A stretch of DNA of 64,000 nt from Streptomyces liliifuscus. Lineage in GTDB: Bacteria; Actinomycetota; Actinomycetes; Streptomycetales; Streptomycetaceae. Location: assembly GCF_016598615.1 (NCBI RefSeq), contig NZ_CP066831.1, positions 5,332,001-5,396,000 on the forward strand. Reading direction: 5' to 3'. Numbering within the stretch: the first letter of the stretch is position 1; each line of letters starts with the position of its first letter. The notes under the pieces were generated by a model. The model did not search any database and was not told the DNA's origin. It saw only the letters and a program-made list of their open reading frames with translations. The position numbers and the translations under genes are program-made. This document shows positions 6,543 through 14,046 of this stretch, piece after piece.

Positions 6543-9236
6543 CTACTCCGGTGCCTTCGCACCAGCGGCGAGAAGGGCACCCTCGGAGAGAGCCACCAAC
6601 CAGCCCTGCTCGCACCCGTACTGCAGCGCCGCGGGCCACAGGGAATCCTCCGCTCCGGACGCCCGGTACTTGTCGCGGTCCTTCGTCGCCACGCACGACC
6701 GGTTGACGTCGCGGGCGGGGATCTCCTCGCCCTTGCGTGTGAGGAAGCGGTGTGCCCGCTTGGCGACGTTGACGACGGAGGGGTGTACGCCGTTGACGAC
6801 CTCGTACACGGCCGCCTGGGACTCTGCTGCGGTCAGCACCGCCTCGGCCCGCCGCGCGTCCGCCTCGACCTGCGTGCGCCGCCTGGCAGCTTCCTGGACT
6901 CGGTCTCGAACATTCCGGGAGGTCCGCCACATCACGGCCGCCAAGTCCCAGTCCTCATCCTTGACCTCCGTCCGCCCGTGCAAGAGGGCCAGCAGCGCGG
7001 CACACTTCAACCGCCACAGGGGCTCGTGCGTATCGAGCGGAGATTCAGCGCCTCGGCCGAAGGAGATCTCCAGCGCAAGTTCGTCGAGTTCCTCGGTGAC
7101 GCGTTCGGGCACCGGGATGGTGAGGTCGCGCAGCGTGGACACCCACGTGGTGACGGGCGTGTCCTCACCGTTCCTCGTCGTCACGAGGACAGGGCCCGTG
7201 ACCGCGGGCCTCTTCTTCGGGGTGTCGGGGCCAAGGGTGGCGTGAGCCCAGGCGAGGCGCTGCGGGAGGCCGATGGACCCCATCTCCAGCAGCTTCGCCG
7301 CGGGTTCCTCCTGCACGCCGAGGGACATCGAGAGGGTGTAGGCGTCCTCGGGTAGGGCGCGCCGCCGCTCGACCTCGGCGTTGGACGTCCCCTGCCGCTC
7401 GCTCATCCACGCCTTGCACAGGACGCCGTTGAGCGAGGCGGCTGCGGACATCTGTGCCATGGCGTCGAGGACGCTGCCTTCGGTGGCGAGGGCGTAGCCG
7501 CGGGTCCTCTTCTGCACGAGGACCTTCTTCTTCCCGTTGTCGTCGTCGGGGTCGGTCTCAAGGTCGAGGTAGGCGGCGATCAGGCCCTGCCCGGTGGAGA
7601 TGTCGATGTACGCGAGGTCGACCATCGGGAACGGGGTGAGTTCTCTGGCTGCTTTCTCGGCCTGACCTTTGCCAGCTCCGGACGGCCCGAACAGTCCGCA
7701 GTACCACCCGATGGTCGCTGGCTGGTGGATGCCGCTGTCGACGCGGACGGTGGGGTCTGCCATGGCGGCGGTGCGAGCGAGGGCTGCGTGCAGGACTGCG
7801 TCCGGGGAAGTCCGGCGGGCCTGCGCCATCTGCCGAATCTGGCGGAGCACGGCCGTGGCACTCCAGAAGGTGGCGGGGAGCCGGTCCGCAGGCTCCGCGG
7901 TCGCCTCTCCGGTGCCCTCCGGGGGTTCGTCCTGCGGGCCGTCCCACGGGTCGTCTGCAATCAGTGCGCGGAGGCTCGCCTCGGTGTCGCGCTCCTGCGG
8001 CCCGTCCGGCATGCACCGTCGCTGTACCTCGGCGAGGACCGTCACGGGCAGTCGCCCGGCCGCCCCGCGAGCCTGTCGACCGGCTGCGGCCCGCATGATG
8101 TCGCGAGCCGCCTCCGAGGTGTTCCCGGCGTAGTGGAGGTGCGACCACAGGGTGCCGATCGTGAGCTTCCGCCCCGACGGAAGCGCACCCACCGGCAGGT
8201 CCGAGCGCTCGGACCAGTTCACTGCGACATGGTCGTTGCACTTCAGGCTGTACGCACTGCTCGGCGCATCACCGCCGGCAGTGGGGCGCAGCCACTGCTC
8301 CCACCCGCCGCTGTGCCTGGCGTACGTCCACCCCTCGGGTTCGAGGATCTCCCGAAACGTCAGCATGTCGGCGAGGACGTCGAGCGGCCCGTCACCGGTG
8401 TGCAGTCCCACCGGCCGCTCGCTCCGCGGCGGGGCCAAGGGCTCGCCCTTCCGCTGCGCCTTGCGCTCCTGCTTCTCCCGGGTGGCCTGCGCGAGGATCT
8501 CCTGAGCCGCAGGCGCGTGCTCCGTGATGAGCGCAGCCAACTCGGCGAGCCCGTACAGGACTCCGCTTCCGGAGCCGATCTTGGCCATGCGCTCGGGGCA
8601 CTCCGGCTTGCGGTTGACGGTGCCAGGGAGCTTCATCAGCCGGTCGAGGTTGCTGACCTCGGTGTCCCATGACCAGCCGTACTGGTAAGCCTGCGCCCCG
8701 AGGATCGCTTGCACCCCGATGGTCAGGTCTTTCACCCGCGCCCGGTCGTCGTCGCTCTCGATGGTGAACGCCTCGTCGAGCAGCCACACAGGGTTGTAGC
8801 CGCCGCCCGACTCGGTCCATCCAGTGGGCTCAGGGAGCGGTGACTCGGCAACCACCTTGGCCACTGCTTCGGCGTCCGGAGGCGCGGGCAGATCATCAGG
8901 GCTCGGCTTGTGACCGAGGGTGCCGTAGTCCCCGTCCGCCCACAGATGGGTGAGGTCGTAGGCCGCCGCTTCACCGCCGCGCCCCTCCGGCGGCCGTGTA
9001 GCCACGGTGGTGGACTGGAAGTAGATGCCCTGCGGCTTCCGGCGGTCGAGCTTCATGGCGTACTGCACCGCCGCCGCCCGACCCCCGTCGGTCGTGGGGA
9101 AGAAGTCGTACTCCAGTCGCCCCCCGCCGACGGCGGCCGCGATGCTGAGCTGCCCAGTCGCGTGAGAGAACGCGGTGTCGAGCCATGCCCGGATCGCTTC
9201 CGGGTCGGCGGTCAGCTGTGGCTGCACGTCGTTCAC
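6543..9236 (-). CDS. Primase/helicase-type replication protein (DUF3987-like)
   Basis: An 897-residue protein and the largest gene of the element. The N-terminal third resembles the primase-polymerase part of element-encoded replication proteins, with an acidic motif in HLWADGDYG (about residue 95) and a GTVNRKPECPERMAKIGSGSG stretch typical of these proteins (quoted in part: LPGTVNRK). The C-terminal half has a P-loop, LFGPSGAGKG (about residues 514-523), as in DUF3987 helicase-like domains. The GTG start at 9236 overlaps the stop of the upstream gene (GTGA). It would prime and unwind the element's own DNA at the iterons located just past its 3' end. Family assignment is from motif reading. 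Confidence 0.75.
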   Translation of the reverse strand: MNDVQPQLTADPEAIRAWLDTAFSHATGQLSIAAAVGGGRLEYDFFPTTDGGRAAAVQYAMKLDRRKPQGIYFQSTTVATRPPEGRGGEAAAYDLTHLWADGDYGTLGHKPSPDDLPAPPDAEAVAKVVAESPLPEPTGWTESGGGYNPVWLLDEAFTIESDDDRARVKDLTIGVQAILGAQAYQYGWSWDTEVSNLDRLMKLPGTVNRKPECPERMAKIGSGSGVLYGLAELAALITEHAPAAQEILAQATREKQERKAQRKGEPLAPPRSERPVGLHTGDGPLDVLADMLTFREILEPEGWTYARHSGGWEQWLRPTAGGDAPSSAYSLKCNDHVAVNWSERSDLPVGALPSGRKLTIGTLWSHLHYAGNTSEAARDIMRAAAGRQARGAAGRLPVTVLAEVQRRCMPDGPQERDTEASLRALIADDPWDGPQDEPPEGTGEATAEPADRLPATFWSATAVLRQIRQMAQARRTSPDAVLHAALARTAAMADPTVRVDSGIHQPATIGWYCGLFGPSGAGKGQAEKAARELTPFPMVDLAYIDISTGQGLIAAYLDLETDPDDDNGKKKVLVQKRTRGYALATEGSVLDAMAQMSAAASLNGVLCKAWMSERQGTSNAEVERRRALPEDAYTLSMSLGVQEEPAAKLLEMGSIGLPQRLAWAHATLGPDTPKKRPAVTGPVLVTTRNGEDTPVTTWVSTLRDLTIPVPERVTEELDELALEISFGRGAESPLDTHEPLWRLKCAALLALLHGRTEVKDEDWDLAAVMWRTSRNVRDRVQEAARRRTQVEADARRAEAVLTAAESQAAVYEVVNGVHPSVVNVAKRAHRFLTRKGEEIPARDVNRSCVATKDRDKYRASGAEDSLWPAALQYGCEQGWLVALSEGALLAAGAKAPE

Positions 9237-9487
9237 TCGGGGTGCTCCATCTTGTTCTTCGCGACCTTCTCGGCGATGGCAAGAAGATCTGCGACCCATC
9301 TCCGGGCGGAGGCGCGGACGGCCCGCGGGGAGGGCTGCTCGTCGAGGTGCGCACGGATGCTGTCGAGCACGAGGGCACGCCGCGCGCGTTCGCGGTGGTA
9401 CTGCGCGAGCAGGCGCTCACGGTCGTACTCGTCGGAGTCCCCGGCTGTCGTGGCGGCCAGGGTTCCGAGAGCGGGGCGGGTGGTCAC
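9233..9487 (-). CDS. Small hypothetical protein coupled to primase
   Basis: An 84-residue helical, charged protein (TTRPALGTLAATTAG... to VAKNKMEHPE). Both ends are fixed by overlaps: its GTG at 9487 overlaps the stop of the preceding small gene and its TGA overlaps the GTG of the primase gene. It therefore lies in an operon with the replication protein and may assist it. No domain recognised. Confidence 0.55.
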   Translation of the reverse strand: MTTRPALGTLAATTAGDSDEYDRERLLAQYHRERARRALVLDSIRAHLDEQPSPRAVRASARRWVADLLAIAEKVAKNKMEHPE

Positions 9488-9693
9488 CCGGTCCTCGTCA
9501 GAAGCTGGACCGCCCGCAGCTCGGCGCGCACCCGGTTCCGGGCCGTGCGCTCCGTACCCGCGAGCGTCGACGTGCCGCTGCCTCGCCGGTCGTTGGCGCG
9601 GTGCGGCCGGTATCCGTGCCGCTTGCGCCCGCTGCGGTTCTTCGCCGCGCGCACGTCCTGTCTGGTGTCGGCGCGGTATGCCAAGATGTTCAC
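9484..9693 (-). CDS. Small basic hypothetical protein
   Basis: A 69-residue very basic protein (many Arg, RSGRKRHGYRPHRANDRRGSG). I chose GTG 9693 (VNILAYRADTRQ); a longer frame reaches 9807 but reads as low-quality sequence. Its stop overlaps the next gene's GTG. The charge suggests nucleic acid binding. Start position uncertain. Confidence 0.45.
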   Translation of the reverse strand: MNILAYRADTRQDVRAAKNRSGRKRHGYRPHRANDRRGSGTSTLAGTERTARNRVRAELRAVQLLTRTG

Positions 9694-9825
9694 GGTGATG
9701 GATCCACTTCTGTGAAGCGATTCCCTGGGTGCTGTCGAGGCGGCCTGGGGTTTCGCGCTTTCTCGGGTCTGTTGCTTGGCGCCCCTCGCCGCTGGTGCTG
9801 AAGACACCGGCGCCGGGGGGCTGTC

Positions 9826-10170
9826 TCATGAGCCCCGGAGGGGGCGGATCACCGCCGAAACGTCAGGGGTACAACCGCATGAGGCATGCGGTGCGCCGCC
9901 TGTGACCTGCGAGTACTCGCCCTGTTGGCACGGCGATGGCACGCTCGGGGTGGCCTGCGGAACAGACTCCGGGGCGTACAGGAGGGCGATCAGGTCCCGC
10001 GTCGGAATCTTGATCTTCCGACCGATGCGGAGCACGCGGGTCAGCTCCCACTCGCCCCGTCGGATCGCCGCGTAGATCGTGTCCGAGTTGACCTCCACGA
10101 TCGCGGCGGTCGTCGGAACGTCGGTCGTCGGGCCGAGCGCTTCGATGGCTTCGCGCGTCCACGCGGTCAC
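9826..10170 (-). CDS. Excisionase-like HTH DNA-binding protein
   Basis: A 114-residue protein with an excisionase/MerR-type winged helix: VPTTAAIVEVNSDTIYAAIR (helix-turn-helix, about residues 16-35) followed by RIGRKIKIPTRDLIALL, the wing and last helix. GTG 10170 overlaps the stop of the gene upstream. Beyond the HTH is a Pro/Ser/Cys-containing tail with no recognised role. In this position, close to the integrase and divergent from the XRE regulator, it is a candidate directionality factor or early activator. Confidence 0.65.
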   Translation of the reverse strand: MTAWTREAIEALGPTTDVPTTAAIVEVNSDTIYAAIRRGEWELTRVLRIGRKIKIPTRDLIALLYAPESVPQATPSVPSPCQQGEYSQVTGGAPHASCGCTPDVSAVIRPLRGS

Positions 10171-10394
10171 GACGCGCACTCCCGTGACTCGCCGATCCCG
10201 AGGTACTTGCACACCTCGGTCGGGTTGTAGCGCACGAGCCGGGGGCCGATCTTGCGCGGTCGAGGACCGATCCCGAGGCGCGCCCAACGCTTCACCGTGT
10301 CGGGGTGCACCCCCGCCAGTGACGCGTACTCGCGTCTCGTCATCCCCCGCGTGTTGTTCGCTGAGGTGCCGATTGCGGCATGTTCGTTGTCCAC
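10167..10394 (-). CDS. AlpA/MerR-like HTH protein, candidate excisionase
   Basis: A 75-residue protein with an N-terminal extension and a typical excisionase helix-turn-helix: TRREYASLAGVHPDTVKRWA followed by PRPRKIGPRLVRYNPTEV. GTG 10394 is used as the start; ATG 10343 (MTRREY), with GGGGG upstream, is a plausible shorter alternative. It is coupled by a GTGA overlap to the next HTH gene and divergent from the XRE gene at 10485, a usual early-region layout. Confidence 0.65.
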   Translation of the reverse strand: MDNEHAAIGTSANNTRGMTRREYASLAGVHPDTVKRWARLGIGPRPRKIGPRLVRYNPTEVCKYLGIGESRECAS

Positions 10395-10484
10395 GCTGCT
10401 AAGGGTGCACGAGGGGGTGCAAGGTGTCAATAAACGCTGTACCGTCATCTGAGAAAACGGACTCTATGGTGAAGGCGGCGGCGC

Positions 10485-11309
10485 GTGAGTGAAGAAGAGT
10501 GGAGGTCCCGGCTCGTCTACGTCGTGGCCCAACAGGTCCGGCGACGTCGGCTGGAGATCGGCCTCAGCGTCCAGAAGTTCGCGGACATCTGCGCCGAGGA
10601 GTACGGGCTCCCGCTCAAAAGGTCGGTGCTGGCCAACTTCGAGGGCGGCCGGCGGCCCGCGCTGAGCGTGGTGGAACTGCTGGTCTTCGCCCGCATCCTC
10701 GCCGTCCCCCCGGCTGAACTGCTCTTCCCTGTCGGGCGAGAGGAGGAGACAGAGGTACTCCCCGACGTCCCGGCGGACACCTGGTCCGCTCTGAAGTGGT
10801 TCACGGGCGAAAGCGACCGGCTCCCCAATGACGACGAATTCACCCAGGACAACAGGACAGTCGGGCTGTATCGAGACCACGACCGGCTGATCGCAGAGTG
10901 GTGGGCCAGCCGCCAGAAGCTCACCGGCATCCTCGCCACATTCAGGGACCCGGAGCTGAAGCAGTTCCGGGCGGAACCCGATCCCGACTCGGTCGATGAG
11001 CTTCGGATGCGGGACGCCTCGGACGCTATGCGGGCAGCAGAGGAAGCGGTCCAGATTGTCCGCCAACAGATGCGCGAACTGGGGCTTACTCCGCCAGCGC
11101 TCGGGCTGGAGTCCGCCTACATCGAGCCTGAGTCCTTCGAGGGGTCGACGCTCGATGACCTCGCCCGCACCGTCTCCGACATCAAGCGGATCAGCCTGCA
11201 TGATGCGGTCCGCGAGGTGTACCGGCGCGCTGGCGAGGTGCCGCCTGCGGAGCCGGACATCCCGATGGAACCGATCGACACCATGCGAGAGGAAGACGAC
11301 GAGACGTGA
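10485..11309 (+). CDS. XRE-family transcriptional regulator
   Basis: A 274-residue protein with an N-terminal Cro/C1-type helix-turn-helix (IGLSVQKFADICAEEYG..., LKRSVLANFEGG; about residues 24-58). A long helical C-terminal part of roughly 190 residues probably mediates oligomerisation or ligand sensing. GTG start with GAAGG upstream. It is divergent from the excisionase-like genes and overlaps the integrase start by four bases (GTGA), so it probably represses or times integration and the early genes. No membrane segment. The C-terminal domain is not recognised. Confidence 0.75.
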   Translation: MSEEEWRSRLVYVVAQQVRRRRLEIGLSVQKFADICAEEYGLPLKRSVLANFEGGRRPALSVVELLVFARILAVPPAELLFPVGREEETEVLPDVPADTWSALKWFTGESDRLPNDDEFTQDNRTVGLYRDHDRLIAEWWASRQKLTGILATFRDPELKQFRAEPDPDSVDELRMRDASDAMRAAEEAVQIVRQQMRELGLTPPALGLESAYIEPESFEGSTLDDLARTVSDIKRISLHDAVREVYRRAGEVPPAEPDIPMEPIDTMREEDDET

Positions 11310-12814
11310 AGCCCTACAAGGCTTGCTCGTGCCGGGACCCGGAGACGAAACGGCTCCTCGGGAAGAAGTGCCCGAACCTGCCGAAGAAGGGGCACGGCGG
11401 CTGGTACGCCCGGTACGAGGCGCCCAAGTCCGCATCCGGGAATCGCCGGCAGCCGCGCGTCGGCCCGTACACCACGGAGACGGAGTGCAAGAAGGAGCTG
11501 GCCAAGGTCCTCGGCACGGCCGCCAACCCGAAGGCACACGACGAGCGGAAGACCACGCTCGGCGAGTACCTCGAACGCCGGTACAAGTGGCGGACGTCGG
11601 AGGCCGAGACCGGCGAGGGCCTGAAGAAGAGCACGCTCGACAGCGAGCGCGAGGCCATCGACCTCTACCTGAATCCCGGCCTCGGTCACATCAAGGTCGT
11701 CGACCTGGACGACGAGCACATCCGCGAGCTGTACGCCGCGATGCGGAAGATCAACCGGCCCGACGAGCGGACCGAGCGGACCGAGGTCCTGCGCCGGCTG
11801 CAGGAAGTCCGGGCAGTGCGAGACGGGAAGCGGCTGCACAGTCGGCCCATCTCGGAGTCGCGCATCCGGCGCGTACACGCGGTGCTGCACGGCGCTCTCG
11901 CGGACGCGTCGAAGCTGTCGAAGATCCGGACTGACAACCCGGCTGACGGGGTCTGGCGGTCGAAGGGAGGGAAGCGCAAGCAGGGCCGCGCGAAGCCCCT
12001 GCTCTGGACGAGCGAGCGTGTCGAGCAGTGGGAGAAGACCGGCGTCATCCCGGCGAAGGTCATGGTGTGGACGTCCGACCAGTGCGGAGCGTTCCTCGAC
12101 TTCGCCGAGGCCAGCGAGGAGCGCCTGTATCCGGCGTTCGTCTTGGATGCGTACTACGGTCCGCGCCGCGGCGAGCTGGTCGGTGCCGAGGAGCAAGACC
12201 TCAGCCTCGAACGGAAGCGGCTGCACGTCCTGCAAGCCCAGTCGGATGACGAGCTGGACGACACGAAGACCGAGGCCGGCTACCGGCAGATCCCGCTGCA
12301 TGACGGCCTCGTCACCGTGCTGAAGGCGTGGCACAAGCGCAAGCTGCGCGAGCGCTTCCAGTGGGGCGAGGCCTATCAGGATGCGGGGCGCGTCTTCTGC
12401 TACGAGGACGGCACGGCGCTGAAGCCTGAGTACCTGTCGAGTCGCTTCCGGATCTTGATCGAGCGGTACGGCAACATCCGCGCGAAGGCCGAGGAGGGCT
12501 GGTCTGTCGAGCGGATCGCCCGGAAGTACCGGACGACCGAGGCGGCCGTCGAGGTGGCGCTCCGCATGCCGCTGCCGCCGATCCGTCTCCATGATCTGCG
12601 GCACGGCGCGGCGACGATGCTGATCGCTTCCGGGGTGGACGACAAGTTCGTGAGCGAGGTTCTCGGCCACGCAAGCGTGAGCTTTACAAAAGACGTCTAC
12701 GCCGTGGTGGCCGAGGAGTTGGCGGAGGACGCCACGCGCCGGATCGCCGCCTTCATTCCCCGCCAGAATCGCCTTTCCGCGGTTGGTGCCAGCACCGTGC
12801 CATCTGGGGGCTGA
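11306..12814 (+). CDS. int: Site-specific tyrosine recombinase (integrase)
   Basis: A 502-residue tyrosine recombinase. An N-terminal Cys/Lys-rich segment and an SAM-like core-binding region precede the catalytic domain. Visible catalytic residues are Arg287/288 in YYGPRRGEL, His429-x-x-Arg432-His433 in HDLRHG, His455 in LGHAS and the nucleophile Tyr465 in KDVYAV. Between the two halves of the catalytic domain there is an extra segment (about residues 392-420: RAKAEEGWSVERIARKY...) that reads like a small helix-turn-helix. The gene ends about 60 bases from the 3' end of tRNA-Ser(GCT), the expected attachment site. It overlaps the XRE gene. Confidence 0.92.
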   Translation: MKPYKACSCRDPETKRLLGKKCPNLPKKGHGGWYARYEAPKSASGNRRQPRVGPYTTETECKKELAKVLGTAANPKAHDERKTTLGEYLERRYKWRTSEAETGEGLKKSTLDSEREAIDLYLNPGLGHIKVVDLDDEHIRELYAAMRKINRPDERTERTEVLRRLQEVRAVRDGKRLHSRPISESRIRRVHAVLHGALADASKLSKIRTDNPADGVWRSKGGKRKQGRAKPLLWTSERVEQWEKTGVIPAKVMVWTSDQCGAFLDFAEASEERLYPAFVLDAYYGPRRGELVGAEEQDLSLERKRLHVLQAQSDDELDDTKTEAGYRQIPLHDGLVTVLKAWHKRKLRERFQWGEAYQDAGRVFCYEDGTALKPEYLSSRFRILIERYGNIRAKAEEGWSVERIARKYRTTEAAVEVALRMPLPPIRLHDLRHGAATMLIASGVDDKFVSEVLGHASVSFTKDVYAVVAEELAEDATRRIAAFIPRQNRLSAVGASTVPSGG

Positions 12815-12832
12815 AAGTGGCCCTGAACGCAA

Positions 12833-12870
12833 ACCAGGGAGCCCATGCCGATTGGCACGAACTCCCTGGT
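12833..12870 (+). terminator. Inverted repeat after integrase
   Basis: Perfect 9-bp arms ACCAGGGAG (12833-12841) and CTCCCTGGT (12862-12870), 20-base loop, between the integrase stop and the tRNA-Ser 3' end. It is probably the integrase/tRNA bidirectional terminator; it could also be an arm-type recombinase site because it abuts the expected att core. Confidence 0.5.
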
Positions 12871-12874
12871 CAGG

Positions 12875-12968
12875 TGGCGGAGGCGGAGGGATTTGAACCC
12901 TCGATGGGATTGAAGTCCCAAACCGCATTAGCAGTGCGGCGCCATAGACCGGACTAGGCGACGCCTCC
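12875..12968 (-). tRNA. tRNA-Ser(GCT)
   Basis: Class II tRNA read on the minus strand. Acceptor strands GGAGGCG (5' end at 12968) and CGCCTCC (12879-12885) pair perfectly; the T-arm is CGAGGGTTCAAATCCCTCG-like; the anticodon loop CTGCTAA gives GCT; there is a long variable arm as required for serine. The discriminator G (12878) is followed by an encoded CCA (12875-12877). Its 3' end faces the integrase, so it is the likely attachment site. Confidence 0.95.
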
Positions 12969-13309
12969 AGCACAACCGTCCGCGCGAGCGCGAATGGTGC
13001 GTGCAGATGATGACACAGCCGAGCGGGCTGTCACCAATCGCCCCCCACGGTACTAGGCGGAAAGGTCAGAGGGCAAAGCCCATCCCGCGGCGCAACGTCA
13101 TGGCGCGGACGGCGTTAGAGGAGTGGGGCGCACGCCCCCGGACGACGAGACAGAGACGGGACAGACAAGACAGGCGAGAGACGAGAAGCCAGAGACGAAG
13201 GACGAGAGACGAGACACCGGAGCCCGACACGGAGGTCGTCCCTCAAGTCCCCGCCGAACAGGTCCCCGCCGGCAGGTCCCGTCGATCCGCCTCACCCATT
13301 GGAGCCCTC
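12969..13309. other. Intergenic region with a purine-rich GAC/GAG tract
   Basis: About 340 bases with no credible gene. The first part should hold the promoter of the tRNA-Ser gene (minus strand). From about 13137 to 13220 the plus strand is built of short repeats of the type GACGAGA, GAGACGG, GACAGAC, nearly free of T. The last 10 bases carry GGAG, the ribosome binding site of the inhibitor gene. Confidence 0.5.
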
Positions 13310-13768
13310 ATGCTGCGCCGCCTCGCCCTCACCGTCGCCACCTCCGCCGCCGCGTCCCTCGCGGCGCTGTCCGCGGCGCCGCCGGCCGCGTACGCCGCGT
13401 CGGTTCCCGTCATGCCGCCGCCGGTGAGCGGGGCGGACGGCGCCGACCGGCTCACCGTGACCGTGAGCAAGGCGGGCGGCGGCAAGGACGGGACGTTCGA
13501 ACTGGACTGTCACCCGGTGGGCGGCAGCCACCCCGACGCCCGGGCCGCCTGCGACCAGTTGGACCGGAAGACCACCTGGGGCAAGGACCCGTTCGCGCCG
13601 GCCGCGCGGGGTGGAATGTGCACCATGCAGTACGGCGGTCCGGCCACCGCGCACGTCACGGGGACCTGGGCCGGACGGCCGGTCGACGCGACGTACGCGC
13701 GCGCCGATGGTTGCGAGATCGCACGCTGGGACGCGCTCGTGCCCGTGCTTCCGGGGTTCGGATCGTAG
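13310..13768 (+). CDS. Secreted subtilisin-inhibitor-like (SSI family) protease inhibitor
   Basis: A 152-residue preprotein. Residues 1-30 are a Sec signal peptide (MLRRLALTVATSAAASLAAL..., cleavage after AYAA). The mature part matches the Streptomyces subtilisin inhibitor family: LTVTVSKAGG, DCHPVGGSHPDA, AACDQL, the reactive loop GGMCTMQYGG with a likely P1 Met, and a C-terminal TGTWAGRPVDATY...GCE. Four cysteines give the two disulphides of the family. The start is ATG 13310 after GGAG; a much longer open frame upstream has no signal peptide logic. It acts outside the cell on serine proteases, including the organism's own. Confidence 0.92.
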   Translation: MLRRLALTVATSAAASLAALSAAPPAAYAASVPVMPPPVSGADGADRLTVTVSKAGGGKDGTFELDCHPVGGSHPDARAACDQLDRKTTWGKDPFAPAARGGMCTMQYGGPATAHVTGTWAGRPVDATYARADGCEIARWDALVPVLPGFGS

Positions 13769-14046
13769 AAATGCCCGCTTTTGGGAAGTTCGGTGCGTGG
13801 GGAACGAAAGGCCGAGTGGACAGGAATCGCACAGCGGGCTCATGGGCCGAGGGGGCGAAACGCACGGTCACAAGTTCTCCGTGTCTTCTGCGTCCGTTCT
13901 GCGTCCCCTCTACGTGCGACCTCCCTCTCATCCGGCGCCGCGAGCGCAACCACTGCCCGTAGACTCCCTCGCGTGACACGTCGCGGACCGGTTGGCAAGA
14001 TGGCACCCGCGGTCGGCAAGGTGCGGTAACAGGGAGGAAGCGTCTC

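Larger units (their letters stand above)
1..12870. mobile_element. Integrated element (phage-satellite-like or IME), right part, at tRNA-Ser(GCT)
   Basis: The region runs leftward from the 3' end of tRNA-Ser(GCT). It holds a tyrosine integrase beside the tRNA, an XRE-type regulator, two small excisionase-like HTH proteins divergent from it, a DUF3987-like primase/helicase, iterons, and a minus-strand series of small unknown genes joined by ATGA/GTGA overlaps, one resembling a terminase small subunit. No capsid, tail, portal, large terminase or FtsK-type transfer gene is visible, so an intact phage or AICE is unlikely; a satellite or mobilizable element is the better guess. I could not find a second copy of the tRNA 3' end, so the left boundary is unknown and the first few genes may be chromosomal. 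Confidence 0.6.

Noticed and set aside
11117..12973. Long minus-strand open frame opposite the integrase
   Set aside because: It runs through the tRNA-Ser gene and opposite a clear recombinase gene; codon composition is that of a shadow.
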